Below, piece after piece: positions 8,448-16,836 of a DNA stretch of 64,000 nt (the stretch's first letter is position 1; each line of letters starts with the position of its first letter). The stretch covers positions 496,001 to 560,000 of the forward strand of contig NZ_AP022600.1 of assembly GCF_010725885.1 (NCBI RefSeq), given 5' to 3'. The stretch comes from Mycolicibacterium tokaiense. Lineage in GTDB: Bacteria > Actinomycetota > Actinomycetes > Mycobacteriales > Mycobacteriaceae. A program made the translations under genes and the position numbers. The notes beneath the pieces were generated by a model. The model was given only the letters and a program-made list of their open reading frames with translations. It was not told the origin of the DNA and did not search any database.

Positions 8448-9383
8448 GTGACAGCGGAGGCCGGCAGCAGTCGACTGGGCCTGCTCTACATCAGCACGGC
8501 CGGGGTGCTTTGGGGCACCGGGGGTCTGGTGGCCACCGTGCTGCACACCCGCGACGGGCTGGGCGCGATGACCACCAGCGCCTGGCGGATGCTCCTGGCC
8601 GCGGCGGCGATACTGGCGTTCCTGTTGATCATCCGGCGGTGGCGCACCCTGATCGCGACCTTCCGCGCCCATCCTGTGCGCACGGTCGCGGTGGGCACAG
8701 GAACAGCGACCTACCAGGGGCTGTACTTCCTCTCGGTGCTGATGGTCGGCGTCAGTGTGTCCACGGTGATCGCGCTGGGGCTCGCGCCGGTGCTCACCGC
8801 GGCGTGGGAGCACGCGGTGCGCCGGACCGTGCCCTCGCTGCGCGATGTGCTGGTGTTGGCCGCGGCGCTCACCGGGCTGGTGGTGGTTAGCGTCGGCGCC
8901 GACCACGTCGCCCCGACGGCCGGGGGCAACACCGCGCTGGGAATCGGGCTGGCCATACTCTCCGGCGCGACATACGCGGCCACCACCGTCCTGGGGCATC
9001 ACCTGGCGGTGCGGGTGGATGCGGTGGCGCTCAACGCCTGTGCCACCACTGCCGGAGCGGTGGTGCTGGCACCGTTCCTGGTGTTCGCCGTCGCGAGCGG
9101 GGCCCCCGTACTGCCCGGCGACGGGGTGTCCTGGGCACTGCTGATGTACCTCGGGGTCGCCACCATGGCCGTCGCGTACGGGCTGTTGTACCTGGGGCTG
9201 CGAACCACGCCCGGGTCGGCCGCAACGGTGGCGACCCTGATCGAGCCGGTCTCGGCGGCACTGCTGGCGGCTGCCGTGCTGGGCGAGCGGCTCACCTGGC
9301 TCACGGTGGTCGGCGGGCTGCTCATCCTGTCGGCGGTGGTGGCTCTGCGGCCGTCGCCGGAGGAGCCGACAGCTGGTCTCTGA
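8448..9383 (+). CDS. EamA/DMT-family transporter
   Basis: A 311-residue membrane protein with about ten hydrophobic helices arranged as two EamA repeats (first from about residue 12, second from about residue 155: LGIGLAILSGATYAATTVLG). The C-terminal repeat ends with GSAATVATLIEPVSAALLAAAVLGERLTW, a common DMT signature. Members export amino acids, metabolites or drugs; the substrate is not predictable. The start is a GTG shortly after the YiiX-like gene. Its 3' end overlaps the SnoaL gene on the opposite strand by 62 bp. Confidence 0.88.
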   Translation: MTAEAGSSRLGLLYISTAGVLWGTGGLVATVLHTRDGLGAMTTSAWRMLLAAAAILAFLLIIRRWRTLIATFRAHPVRTVAVGTGTATYQGLYFLSVLMVGVSVSTVIALGLAPVLTAAWEHAVRRTVPSLRDVLVLAAALTGLVVVSVGADHVAPTAGGNTALGIGLAILSGATYAATTVLGHHLAVRVDAVALNACATTAGAVVLAPFLVFAVASGAPVLPGDGVSWALLMYLGVATMAVAYGLLYLGLRTTPGSAATVATLIEPVSAALLAAAVLGERLTWLTVVGGLLILSAVVALRPSPEEPTAGL

Positions 9384-9756
9384 CGGCCTGGGTGTCGATC
9401 AGAGAACGCACGTCCACGATCTTGGCGTCCACCATCCGGTAGAAGACGTGCTCGGCGAAAGACACCTGCGCACCCGTCGGCTCGGCGCCGAAGATGCGGC
9501 GACGCGGGGTGCAGCAGAAGACCAGACGGCAGGACACCGCATCACCATCGGCGAGCAGGATCTCGGGCACGAACTGCAGATCGGGGATGTTGTCGACGTC
9601 GGCTTCCAGCATCGCCCGGTACCCGGCCAGCCCCACTGGCTCGCCGTTGTACCGCACGTCGTCGGCAACGAACCTGCCGAGATCGTCCCAGCGCCGCGAA
9701 TTCAGACACGCGAGGTAGTCACGGTAGACGGCCGACAACTGCTGCGGTTCAGACAT
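9322..9756 (-). CDS. SnoaL-like (NTF2-fold) protein, ester cyclase type
   Basis: A 144-residue protein starting at the ATG at 9754-9756 (MSEPQQLSAVYRDYLACLN). The pattern (short helices, WDDLGRFVADDVRYNGEPVGLAGYRAML, then DIPDLQFVPEILLADGDAVSCRLVF and FAEHVFYRMVDAKIVDVRSLID) is that of the SnoaL-like polyketide cyclase/ester cyclase family. These are small NTF2-fold proteins with varied catalytic or binding roles. The C-terminal 15 residues are low-complexity and overlap the EamA gene on the other strand. Confidence 0.75.
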   Translation of the reverse strand: MSEPQQLSAVYRDYLACLNSRRWDDLGRFVADDVRYNGEPVGLAGYRAMLEADVDNIPDLQFVPEILLADGDAVSCRLVFCCTPRRRIFGAEPTGAQVSFAEHVFYRMVDAKIVDVRSLIDTQAVRDQLSAPPATAAEPPPPTG

Positions 9757-9763
9757 CACACCA

Positions 9764-10336
9764 TCATGGCTGTGTCCGCTGTGCCTCGTAGCGCAGCAGC
9801 ACGGTTCCGCCCGGGAAGGTGCGATTCTCCAGGAGGCGCAACGGGATCCAGGACGGCAGGCTCGGAAAGAACGGGGTGCCCCCACCCACCGCAGTGGGTG
9901 AGACCACGATCCGGTACTCGTCCACCAACCCGGCACGCACGAGCGGCGCCGCCAGCGTCGCGCCGGCCACCTCCAGCTGCCCGTCGGTCTCGGCCTTGAG
10001 CGTGCGCACCGCGGCCACCGGGTCGCCGCGCTCCAGCCGGGAGTTCCAGCCGACCGACTGCAGCGTGCTGGAGAACACCACCTTGGGCATGGCGCACCAC
10101 ACGTCGGCGAAGTCGCGGATCATCGCCGTCGCGTCCGGGTCCTGGGCGGCCGTCGGCCAGTACGCGGACATCAGCTCGTAGAGCCGCCGCCCGTAGAATG
10201 ACAGGGCCGTCTCCCGCTCGAAGTCGTTCCAGTACTGGTGTAGTTCCTCGCTGGGATCGGACCAGTCGATGTTGCCGTCTGCGTCGGCGATGTAGCCATC
10301 CACCGAGATGCTCATGCCGTAGATGAGTCTGCCCAT
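9764..10336 (-). CDS. RibD C-terminal/dihydrofolate reductase-like protein
   Basis: A 190-residue protein: MGRLIYGMSISVDGYIADADG at the N-terminus, YGRRLYELMSAYW in the middle, and GATLAAPLVRAGLVDEYRIVVSPTAVGGGTPFF near the C-terminus. This is the standard pattern of YyaP/YwjB-type members of the RibD-C/DHFR-like family, presumed NAD(P)H-dependent reductases of unknown substrate. It lies 5 bp downstream of the VOC gene and 7 bp upstream of the SnoaL gene on the same strand, so the three probably form one operon. Confidence 0.85.
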   Translation of the reverse strand: MGRLIYGMSISVDGYIADADGNIDWSDPSEELHQYWNDFERETALSFYGRRLYELMSAYWPTAAQDPDATAMIRDFADVWCAMPKVVFSSTLQSVGWNSRLERGDPVAAVRTLKAETDGQLEVAGATLAAPLVRAGLVDEYRIVVSPTAVGGGTPFFPSLPSWIPLRLLENRTFPGGTVLLRYEAQRTQP

Positions 10337-10341
10337 GCTGT

Positions 10342-10722
10342 TCAGACCTCCTGCAGGTAGACGAGCACATTGCCATCGGGATCGGTGAACTCGAACATCG
10401 GCGGAGCGAAGTCCAGCCGTAGCACCTCATCGCGAACCGAGGGATCATGGGCCTTGATGACCCGATGGGCGGCATCGGCGTCGGGCACCGCCATGCGGAC
10501 GCCGATCGGGATCTCGCCGTCCCTGTCCAGCAGCGACAGCACCACCTCAGACCCTGGAAGCCCGACCTCGATCAGGCGCGCACCTGGCCACAGCTGCTCG
10601 TCGATCAACAGGTCGAACCCGAGCAGATCGCAGTAGTACTGCTTTGCGCGCTCCTGGTCCGACACCGGGATCGACACCGAGATGATCCGCGTGGTGGCGA
10701 TGGGGGCTGGGACGTCAGTCAT
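10342..10722 (-). CDS. VOC (glyoxalase/bleomycin resistance) family protein
   Basis: A 126-residue single-domain vicinal-oxygen-chelate protein. It starts IISVSIPVSDQERAKQYYCDLLGFDLLID and ends MFEFTDPDGNVLVYLQEV, the classic VOC ends. The candidate metal ligand Glu is in the FTDPDGNVL block. The family includes glyoxalases, dioxygenases and antibiotic-binding proteins; the role here is open. It is the first gene of a probable three-gene minus-strand operon with the RibD-type reductase and SnoaL protein. Confidence 0.85.
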   Translation of the reverse strand: MTDVPAPIATTRIISVSIPVSDQERAKQYYCDLLGFDLLIDEQLWPGARLIEVGLPGSEVVLSLLDRDGEIPIGVRMAVPDADAAHRVIKAHDPSVRDEVLRLDFAPPMFEFTDPDGNVLVYLQEV

Positions 10723-10793
10723 GGCGTGCCTTCCTTCGATGTACCGACAACAGTTCGACTGCTGTGATCGAGGAAACTCACCGCCGGACCCTG

Positions 10794-11225
10794 TTAGGTG
10801 CGGTTGGCTCTCACTGCCTCGTGTATCAACGCGGTGAAGGCGTCAGCGTCCAGGTGGTCGTTTTCGTGCAGATCGATGGCCCGCCGGACACCCGCGTCGA
10901 GACTCGCGTTGAACAGATGGTTCGGGTCGTTCAGGGACGCCCCTTTGGCGAAGGTCATCTTGACCTTGTCCTTGTACGTCTCCACGGTGCAGATCAGGCC
11001 GTCCAGGGAAAACGTCGGCACACCGTCTGGGTTGGACGGCTTGCGCCACTTGGACTCCTCGATGACATCGGGTTCGGCTTGTTTGATCAGCGCGCGTAGT
11101 TCGCCAACCCGATCGATGCGCCAATCCCCACTCACCGCCGCCAATGTACTCGGCAGATCTGGCTGTGAATGCGTAACCCCACCGAAATCCGCAGCCGGAC
11201 AACGTCGGTCATCGAGCAGTGTCAT
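10794..11225 (-). CDS. DUF1801-domain protein
   Basis: A 143-residue protein. The body (DWRIDRVGELRALIKQAEPDVIEESKWRKPSNPDGVPTFSLDGLICTVETYKDKVKMTFAKGASLNDPNHLFN) matches the YdhG/DUF1801 family, small proteins related to frataxin-fold/iron-chaperone-like domains, function unproven. The ATG at 11223-11225 has a strong GGAGG ribosome-binding site 5 nt upstream. It is transcribed on the minus strand 112 bp after the monooxygenase-like gene. Confidence 0.75.
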   Translation of the reverse strand: MTLLDDRRCPAADFGGVTHSQPDLPSTLAAVSGDWRIDRVGELRALIKQAEPDVIEESKWRKPSNPDGVPTFSLDGLICTVETYKDKVKMTFAKGASLNDPNHLFNASLDAGVRRAIDLHENDHLDADAFTALIHEAVRANRT

Positions 11226-11337
11226 TCCCGCCTCCCCCGTGGCGGTGGTTCTCACCACGACACCTCCGGCAACACCGGCGCATTCCATGCTGCCTCAGAG
11301 GCATCCGCCCAGCTGCATTCGAACAGCGACGATCCAG

Positions 11338-11667
11338 TCACGAGGAGGGCGCAGCCCGAAAAGTCAGTTTCGTCGAGTACACCGCAGGGTGCGGTTCTGC
11401 GCCCAACGCTGCCATCCTGGAGGCGATCTTCTTTGCTGCATCGTCCTGGCGCGCCGCCGCAAGGTCGTCGTGCCCGCGCCACGTCGTGACGTTCAGAACG
11501 TGAGTTCCGTCGTCGCTCGGCAAAATTGCGCCGTCGAGGTAGCCCGGGCGGCGGCTCAGTACGTCAGCCAGGCTGGAACTCATCAGCTCGACCAGCTCTG
11601 CCTGGTTTTCGCTGGGCACGTCGAAGCGGATGACGATGGTGATCGGTTGGCCGCTGGGTTGGGTCAT
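11338..11667 (-). CDS. Antibiotic biosynthesis monooxygenase-like (ABM) domain protein
   Basis: A 109-residue protein. The pattern ITIVIRFDVPSENQAELVELMSSSLADVLSRRPGYLDGAILPSDDGTHVLNVTTWRGHDDLAAA fits dimeric alpha/beta-barrel ABM-domain proteins, which include small monooxygenases and heme-degrading enzymes. The ATG at 11665-11667 follows an AGGAGG site. Before the mobile element inserted, this was the gene directly downstream of ychF on the same strand; the displaced ychF tail lies 136 bp upstream. Confidence 0.78.
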   Translation of the reverse strand: MTQPSGQPITIVIRFDVPSENQAELVELMSSSLADVLSRRPGYLDGAILPSDDGTHVLNVTTWRGHDDLAAARQDDAAKKIASRMAALGAEPHPAVYSTKLTFRAAPSS

Positions 11668-11802
11668 GCTGGTTCCTCCTGTGGGAAGCGATCGCTCGGC
11701 AGGATTGCAGTCACCACCAACACAACGGCATGAGATATCCAAAGGCTTCACACCGCTGCGACCGGAACCACAAGTCTCACGCGCAGATGTTGAACGATCC
11801 GA

Positions 11803-11829
11803 CTACACGTTGAAGCGGAACTCCACCAC
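11803..11829 (-). pseudogene. Displaced 3' end of ychF at the left junction of the element
   Basis: Read on the minus strand, this stretch encodes VVEFRFNV followed by TAG. YchF proteins characteristically end in ...(F/L)-x-F-N-V, so this is the original last eight codons of the host ychF. Integration 16 kb away has separated it from the rest of the gene. It is the clearest proof of the insertion point and orientation of the element. Confidence 0.85.
11816..11829. other. attL core repeat
   Basis: CGGAACTCCACCAC is repeated exactly at 27666-27679 within the ychF coding end. The repeat bounds the mobile element; the serine integrase gene begins 25 bp inside it, the normal arrangement for serine-integrase elements. 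The crossover point lies within or next to these 14 bp. Confidence 0.85.
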
Positions 11830-11854
11830 ATCAAAATGTCGATAAACTAGTCGT

Positions 11855-13360
11855 GTGAGCAGCCAATCCGCCCCGGCCAAGCGCCGGAAAGCCTTCATCT
11901 ACCTGCGGGTTTCCCGCGACATGACGGGCGAACGCCTTACCGTTCAGCGCCATGAGAAGGACTGCCGGGCGCTGTGCAAGCAGCGCGGCTGGGATGTCGC
12001 CCAGGTGTTCACCGATAACTCGGTGTCGGCCAAAGGCACCGCCTACCGAGCACAGTTCAACGCCATGCTCGCCGCTATACGGCAGGGCGGCGTCGATGTA
12101 GTGGTGGCGTGGGCGCTAGACCGCTTCATGCGCAACGCCCGCGACCGGCTGGCGTTGGTGGAGGCCTGCCGCGAGCACGGGGTGATGATTGCCCTGGCGC
12201 GGGGCGGCGACATGGACCCGACCACCGCCACGGGGCGCATGACCATCGACGTGATCGGTGCGGCGGCTCAGATGGAAATCGACATGAAATCTGAGCGCCA
12301 GATAGCGGCAGCCGTGCAGCGCGCCGAGAACGGCAAGCCGCCGCTGGGCGTGCGGTTGACCGGCTACACCGCCCGGGGTGAGCTGGTGCCCGATGAGGCC
12401 GAGCTGGTTCGCCGGGTGTTCAAGCTGTTTCACGCCGGGGAGTCGCTGCGCGGCATCGCCCGCACCCTGACCGATGAAGGTCTCACCGCCCGCAGCGGGA
12501 AGCCGTGGAATCCGTCCACCGTCTATGGCCTGTTGTCGAACCCGCGCTATGCGGGCCGGTCGACATACCGCCGCCACGAGGCGTCCAGGGCCGCCCGCCA
12601 GGCCCGTTCGCGCGGCCAGGCCGTGGATGCGCTGGCGGTCACTCATGGCACCTGGGAGGCGCTGGTCACCGACGATGTGTTCGATGCCGTGCAGGCTCGC
12701 CTGACTGACCCCCGGCGGGTCACCAATCGCGTAGGCACCGACCGCAAGCACCTGGGCTCGGGCTTGTTCCTGTGCGATGAGTGCGGCCAGCCGGTGGTGA
12801 GTTTCAGCGGTGGGCGGTATCGGTGCAAGGCGGCGTGTGTCAACCGCGCCCACGGACCCCTGGACCTCGCCCGCGTGCGGCAGATCATGGCGGACCCCGA
12901 AGACGGCCAGCAGGCGCCCCCGGCGCGCGGCGTGGACGAGTTCGTGACCGCGTTGGTGGCTGAGCGGCTGAGCCGCGCTGACGCCGCACACCTGTTGGCC
13001 CCGCCTGAGGTCGACACCGCTCCCCTGCGCGCCGAGCGTGACAACCTGCGGGCGCGGCTGACCAACTTCGAGCGCGACTACGCCGCCGGGGACATCACCG
13101 GGCGGCAGCTGCGGGAGGCCACCGAGAAGGTCAATGCCGAGTTGGACGCGGTGGACGCCCGACTTCGGTCAATGACGCCCGGCGGGTCGGGGCTGGATGA
13201 CGTACTGGCCGCGCCCGACCCCGCCGAGGCGTTCCTGGGGGCGTCGCTGATGTCGCGGCGCAGCGTGATCTCCGCGCTGTGTGAGGTCAGGTTGCGCCGG
13301 GGCACGCGCGGATCAAAGACTCTTGACCCCAACACGATTCGCGTCGAGTGGCGGTCGTAG
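11855..13360 (+). CDS. int: Large serine integrase
   Basis: A 501-residue protein. The N-terminal resolvase catalytic domain has the nucleophile Ser20 in AFIYLRVSRDM and the helix RQGGVDVVVAWALDRFMRN. A recombinase domain follows (about residues 165-300, GESLRGIARTLTDEGLTARSGKPWNPSTVYGLLSNPRYAG). Next come a zinc ribbon (C307, C310, C324, C328) and a coiled-coil segment (about residues 388-430) typical of large serine integrases. It starts with GTG 25 bp inside attL, so it is the enzyme that placed the element in ychF. Directional excision would need a recombination directionality factor; the small HTH genes downstream are candidates. Confidence 0.95.
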   Translation: MSSQSAPAKRRKAFIYLRVSRDMTGERLTVQRHEKDCRALCKQRGWDVAQVFTDNSVSAKGTAYRAQFNAMLAAIRQGGVDVVVAWALDRFMRNARDRLALVEACREHGVMIALARGGDMDPTTATGRMTIDVIGAAAQMEIDMKSERQIAAAVQRAENGKPPLGVRLTGYTARGELVPDEAELVRRVFKLFHAGESLRGIARTLTDEGLTARSGKPWNPSTVYGLLSNPRYAGRSTYRRHEASRAARQARSRGQAVDALAVTHGTWEALVTDDVFDAVQARLTDPRRVTNRVGTDRKHLGSGLFLCDECGQPVVSFSGGRYRCKAACVNRAHGPLDLARVRQIMADPEDGQQAPPARGVDEFVTALVAERLSRADAAHLLAPPEVDTAPLRAERDNLRARLTNFERDYAAGDITGRQLREATEKVNAELDAVDARLRSMTPGGSGLDDVLAAPDPAEAFLGASLMSRRSVISALCEVRLRRGTRGSKTLDPNTIRVEWRS

Positions 13361-13410
13361 ACCCGGCGACTGAGAAACCCGAGTGAGTCGGGTATCTAAA
13401 TAAGTTGCAC

Positions 13411-13437
13411 CACAATGTCTTTCACCTAGACATTGTG
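13411..13437. promoter_or_regulatory. 10-bp perfect inverted repeat (operator-like) after the integrase gene
   Basis: Arms CACAATGTCT (13411-13420) and AGACATTGTG (13428-13437) with a 7-bp spacer lie 50 bp past the integrase stop and about 215 bp before the next gene. There is no T-run, so an operator or promoter element is more likely than a terminator. A half-copy (GACATTGTG, 26564-26572) sits just upstream of the minus-strand gene at 26217-26558. Confidence 0.45.
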
Positions 13438-13652
13438 AGTGATCATGAGCTATCTTTGCCTCAGCGTGCCGCGTCAACGCCGCCCAGTCGCCAGCGGCAC
13501 GCCCTGACCGATCCGCCCGATGCGGTGAACTCAGGACGAACTACACAATGGGCACCTCCCAGAGGTGTCCGAGCGTGCTCCTTGGCAGGCCGAGGACTGG
13601 GGGCCTCGATCAAGTAAGTACGCGGAACCGAGCAAGCCATTCGGAGTTCCGC

Positions 13653-13961
13653 GTGCCCGCTGCACCCCTTGCCACCATTGCGACCGGCGGCCTTTTCACC
13701 ACCGAAGAGATCGCCCGCAATCTGAGGCGTTCGACCCAGACCATCCGCCGATGGGTGGTCGAGGGAATGCCCGTCCATAGGGTCAACCGCCGATTGCATT
13801 TCGACCCCGCCGAGGTTGACGCGTGGATCCGCGCCCGCAACGACGAGAACCCGGCCAACGATCACCGCACCGCCATCAAGCGTTTGGTCGACGCCGCGCC
13901 GGAGCTGACTGCTGAGCAGGCCGAGCGCATCCGCGCCGTGCTGACGGGCGGTGCCGCGTGA
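13653..13961 (+). CDS. Helix-turn-helix (MerR/excisionase-like) DNA-binding protein
   Basis: A 102-residue protein from the GTG at 13653, which has a GGAG site 6 nt upstream. The centre (GGLFTTEEIARNLRRSTQTIRRWVVEGMPVHRVNRRLHFDPAEVDAWI) is a winged helix-turn-helix of the MerR/excisionase superfamily. A short helical C-terminal part follows (LVDAAPELTAEQAERIRAVL). It sits next to the integrase and is a candidate regulator or recombination directionality factor. It overlaps the next gene by 4 bp. Confidence 0.7.
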   Translation: MPAAPLATIATGGLFTTEEIARNLRRSTQTIRRWVVEGMPVHRVNRRLHFDPAEVDAWIRARNDENPANDHRTAIKRLVDAAPELTAEQAERIRAVLTGGAA

Positions 13962-14164
13962 GCCTCTACGACTACCGGGCGTCTCAGCAGATCGGGTCCA
14001 CCGACCAGCCGTTCTACGCGCTGATCATGGCCGCGATCCGCAAGGCCGACACTCAGAACGCCGCCCGCCTGAGGATGGCGTTCCCCGAGGTGCACGCCGA
14101 GTTCACCGCTCGCTACGACGCCCCCGGCGGGATGTTGCCCGTAGACCAGGCGAGGACAAGCTGA
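13958..14164 (+). CDS. Small prophage protein of unknown function
   Basis: A 68-residue protein with a GTG start overlapping the previous stop by 4 bp. The sequence SLYDYRASQQI...DQPFYALIMAAIRKADTQNAARLRMAFPEVHAEFTARYDAPGG resembles a small protein I associate with mycobacteriophage and prophage early regions. No known domain or catalytic motif is seen. Predicted mostly helical and soluble. Translational coupling suggests it acts with the HTH protein. Confidence 0.65.
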   Translation: MSLYDYRASQQIGSTDQPFYALIMAAIRKADTQNAARLRMAFPEVHAEFTARYDAPGGMLPVDQARTS

Positions 14165-14304
14165 GTGACCGGCTGCCGTGATTGTAAACCGATTGGGCCA
14201 CAACCCCGTCCGACTCGGACGACTCAACTGTTGCTCACCGGGGGTCTGCACGGTCGTGTGCTGTATTTGCCCGTAGATGCACACCACCTGAGAGGAGATC
14301 AGCC

Positions 14305-14508
14305 ATGACGAACACCGTCACCGACAGCGACCGATTCATCGGTCTACGTGAGGCTGGGGAACGGGTCGGCCTGTCGCCGTGGTCGATTCAGCGCCGAATT
14401 CGTGAGGGTCTGTTGCCCGCCTACCGAACCAGCCCTACCTCGGCGCTGCGCGTCAAGGTCAGCGATGTGGACGCGCTGCTCACGCCAGTCCGCCCCGGCG
14501 ATGCGTGA
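14305..14508 (+). CDS. Excisionase-like small HTH protein
   Basis: A 67-residue protein with a strong GAGAGGAG site before the ATG. The body FIGLREAGERVGLSPWSIQRRIREGLLPAYRTSPTSALRVKVSDVDALL is the helix-turn-helix-17/excisionase fold, in which a recognition helix is followed by a wing and a C-terminal strand. It is the best candidate for the recombination directionality factor or a promoter switch of the element. The mechanism is inferred from size and position only. Confidence 0.7.
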   Translation: MTNTVTDSDRFIGLREAGERVGLSPWSIQRRIREGLLPAYRTSPTSALRVKVSDVDALLTPVRPGDA

Positions 14509-14667
14509 ACGAGAGGCCCGCAGCGTGAATGACCCCTTACAGCAGTGATGCCGCCCGGCTCCGCGCGGTTGGCTTCGGCGCGATGTGAGCCGGGGCGGCA
14601 TCACCCCAACGACGACCCGCTCCAGTGGGTCAAGCCCTCCGAACCGACCAAAATCCGAAGGAACACT

Positions 14668-16770
14668 GTGAATAATACCGCCAACCCCGGCGACGAAGCC
14701 CGCTCGAAGGTGAACGGCGACAACGTGCATGAGCTGTTCGCCGACGTGGCCGACCCCGATGCGGACGGCCACGCCAAGAGCCCGTATGCGCAGCGCCCGG
14801 TCAAGCTGGCCGAGGACGCTCAGTTCGGCTCGCCTCAGGCCGCGACCACCGTGGGCGGGCTTTACGCCGCCGAGCACGGCAAGGCCCGAGGCACGCTGAC
14901 CGACGGCGGGTACAAGGCGGTGGCGGCGTTGAGGTCGGTATCCGTGGTCGACGCCAAGAGCCTTGGCCTGATTGACCACACGCCCTCGGAGGCCGATGTG
15001 GCGCGGTGGTACCACGAGGGCGGTTACGGGCAGTGGGAGCCGACCGAGGCCAGCGTGCTGCGCGCCGGGATGAAGACTGCGATGAAGGGCCTGGACGCCA
15101 CACGCAAGGTCGCGCTGACGACGGTTGACGCCTTGGCCGGCAACGGTGTTCCGTGGGCGGTGAGGGCCGCCGCCCGCGCCGCCGCAGACAACCTCGACTC
15201 GGGGGTCAAGGCCAAGACGTATTCGTTCACCCTGACCGAGCTGTACAACGACTACGACGCCGCCACCGAGGATCTGATCGGCCTGCCGCCGATGACGACC
15301 GAGACCCGGTTGGCGTCGTTGCGGTTGCTCAGGACGTGGTTCAAGGCTGAGGATGCCCGTGCGCTGTCTGAGGGGCGCGAATTGGAGGCAGCACGGGCGA
15401 TAGGTGAAGTGCCCGAGTGGGAGTGGTTCAAGCCGAACAACCGCGCCAACGACCGCGCCCCGCACCTGGTGGCGGGTCTACTCAAGGGGGGTGAGGCCTC
15501 GTCGGCGCTGCTGGTAGCCCAGCGCAAGGCCGGGAAGTCGACCGCGTGCGATGAGATTGCACATGCGCTGGCAACCGGCGGGCGGGCGTTCGGTCAGCTG
15601 GCCACCGCTTTGCCCGATGGGTGGCGGGTGGTCGTGCTGGACACCGAGATGGCCGACGAGGACATCATCGACACCTATGCGCGGTGTGGACCGTTGATCA
15701 ACGCGGGCCGGGTGCTGTACGCCGACCTGATCGGGCGCGCCGCGTTGCTCGACGTGCGCACCGAGAAGGCCCTGGCCTACTGGGATGACAAAATCCCCGA
15801 GCATTCGGTCATCATCATCGACTGCCTCGGGCCGCTGCTCTCGGCAGCGGGCATCAGCGAGAATAGCTCCGACGTTGCGATGATCCTTGACGGACTGGTC
15901 ACGCTGGCCAAGCGCCGCCGCTCGGTGCTGGTGGTGGTGCACCACCTCGGCAAGGACGAGACTCAGGGCGCACGAGGCCATTCCAGCATGGAGGGCAAGT
16001 TTGGCGCGGTGCTCAAGCTGACCTACCACGGCGACGAGCCCGGCGATAATCAGCCCCGGTTCCTCAGCGCGTACGGGCGGCGCGGAATCGGCCTGGGCGG
16101 ACGGCGCAAGATCACCCGAGACGCCGATGGTCACCTGGTGATGGACGGTGACGCCACGGCCACCGCCGGTGCCGCGCATGCCGAACAGCGGCAGCTCGAT
16201 GAGTCGATCTTCGAGCTGATCAACATGTACCCGCTGCTGTCGGTGACCGGGCTGGCCGAGACGCAGGCCGCCAAGACAAGCAAGTGGAGCGGCGAGGCGA
16301 TTCGCTCGGCGCTGGACCGGCTGGCGTCGGCGGGGCGGGCCGTCAACCTCGGTAACGGCGGCGGGCATATGTGGGTGCCTCAGTGGCTGCGTGACCCGAC
16401 CGCCGACCACGACCGTCACATGCACACCGCCGAGACCGCGAACAGCATCGCAGTGGAGGGCTCCACCGCGCACGAGGCGGCGGTGCGGGTGTGCGTTGAG
16501 GCGGTGTGCGCCTTGGTGAAGCGTGACCCCACGCAGGCGGGCCTGCCGGAGACCAAGATGCTGACGGCGGTGCGGAAACCGGGCTACCCGCCGCGCAAGG
16601 TGCATATCGTCGCGTGGACCCGGTGGAAGGCCGCATGCGACGCCGCCAGCGCGGGTCAGCTGAGCCCCGTGGTGATCACCGACCCCGATCAGGTGCTGAG
16701 CCTGCCGACTCCCGAGTGGAGCAAGGGCCAGGGCGTGTACCGGCTCGGTGTCGGCCCGAGTGACAAGTAG
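14668..16770 (+). CDS. RepA-like AAA ATPase (probable replication initiator/helicase)
   Basis: A 700-residue protein from the GTG at 14668 (AAGGA 5 nt upstream); the frame is open to an ATG at 14545, giving an alternative longer form. The P-loop is VAQRKAGKST (about residues 283-292) and Walker B is VIIIDCLG (about 381-388). VLVVVHHLGKD and the GARGHSSMEGKFG region match RecA-like RepA/DnaB-type helicases of plasmids and phages. A 280-residue N-terminal part and a C-terminal winged-helix-like region flank the ATPase. A dense iteron array follows immediately, as expected for a Rep protein next to its origin. It would support autonomous replication of the excised element. Confidence 0.8.
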   Translation: MNNTANPGDEARSKVNGDNVHELFADVADPDADGHAKSPYAQRPVKLAEDAQFGSPQAATTVGGLYAAEHGKARGTLTDGGYKAVAALRSVSVVDAKSLGLIDHTPSEADVARWYHEGGYGQWEPTEASVLRAGMKTAMKGLDATRKVALTTVDALAGNGVPWAVRAAARAAADNLDSGVKAKTYSFTLTELYNDYDAATEDLIGLPPMTTETRLASLRLLRTWFKAEDARALSEGRELEAARAIGEVPEWEWFKPNNRANDRAPHLVAGLLKGGEASSALLVAQRKAGKSTACDEIAHALATGGRAFGQLATALPDGWRVVVLDTEMADEDIIDTYARCGPLINAGRVLYADLIGRAALLDVRTEKALAYWDDKIPEHSVIIIDCLGPLLSAAGISENSSDVAMILDGLVTLAKRRRSVLVVVHHLGKDETQGARGHSSMEGKFGAVLKLTYHGDEPGDNQPRFLSAYGRRGIGLGGRRKITRDADGHLVMDGDATATAGAAHAEQRQLDESIFELINMYPLLSVTGLAETQAAKTSKWSGEAIRSALDRLASAGRAVNLGNGGGHMWVPQWLRDPTADHDRHMHTAETANSIAVEGSTAHEAAVRVCVEAVCALVKRDPTQAGLPETKMLTAVRKPGYPPRKVHIVAWTRWKAACDAASAGQLSPVVITDPDQVLSLPTPEWSKGQGVYRLGVGPSDK

Positions 16771-16836
16771 GGCGCGGTGGCTCGCGCGGGCTTGCCACAG
16801 GCGGTCTCATTGGCGGAATCGGTGACCTTGGCTTTT

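Noticed and set aside
13405..13617. A 70-codon frame between the integrase and the first HTH gene.
   Set aside because: It contains the 10-bp inverted repeat, has a TTG start with no ribosome site, and shows no protein-like pattern.
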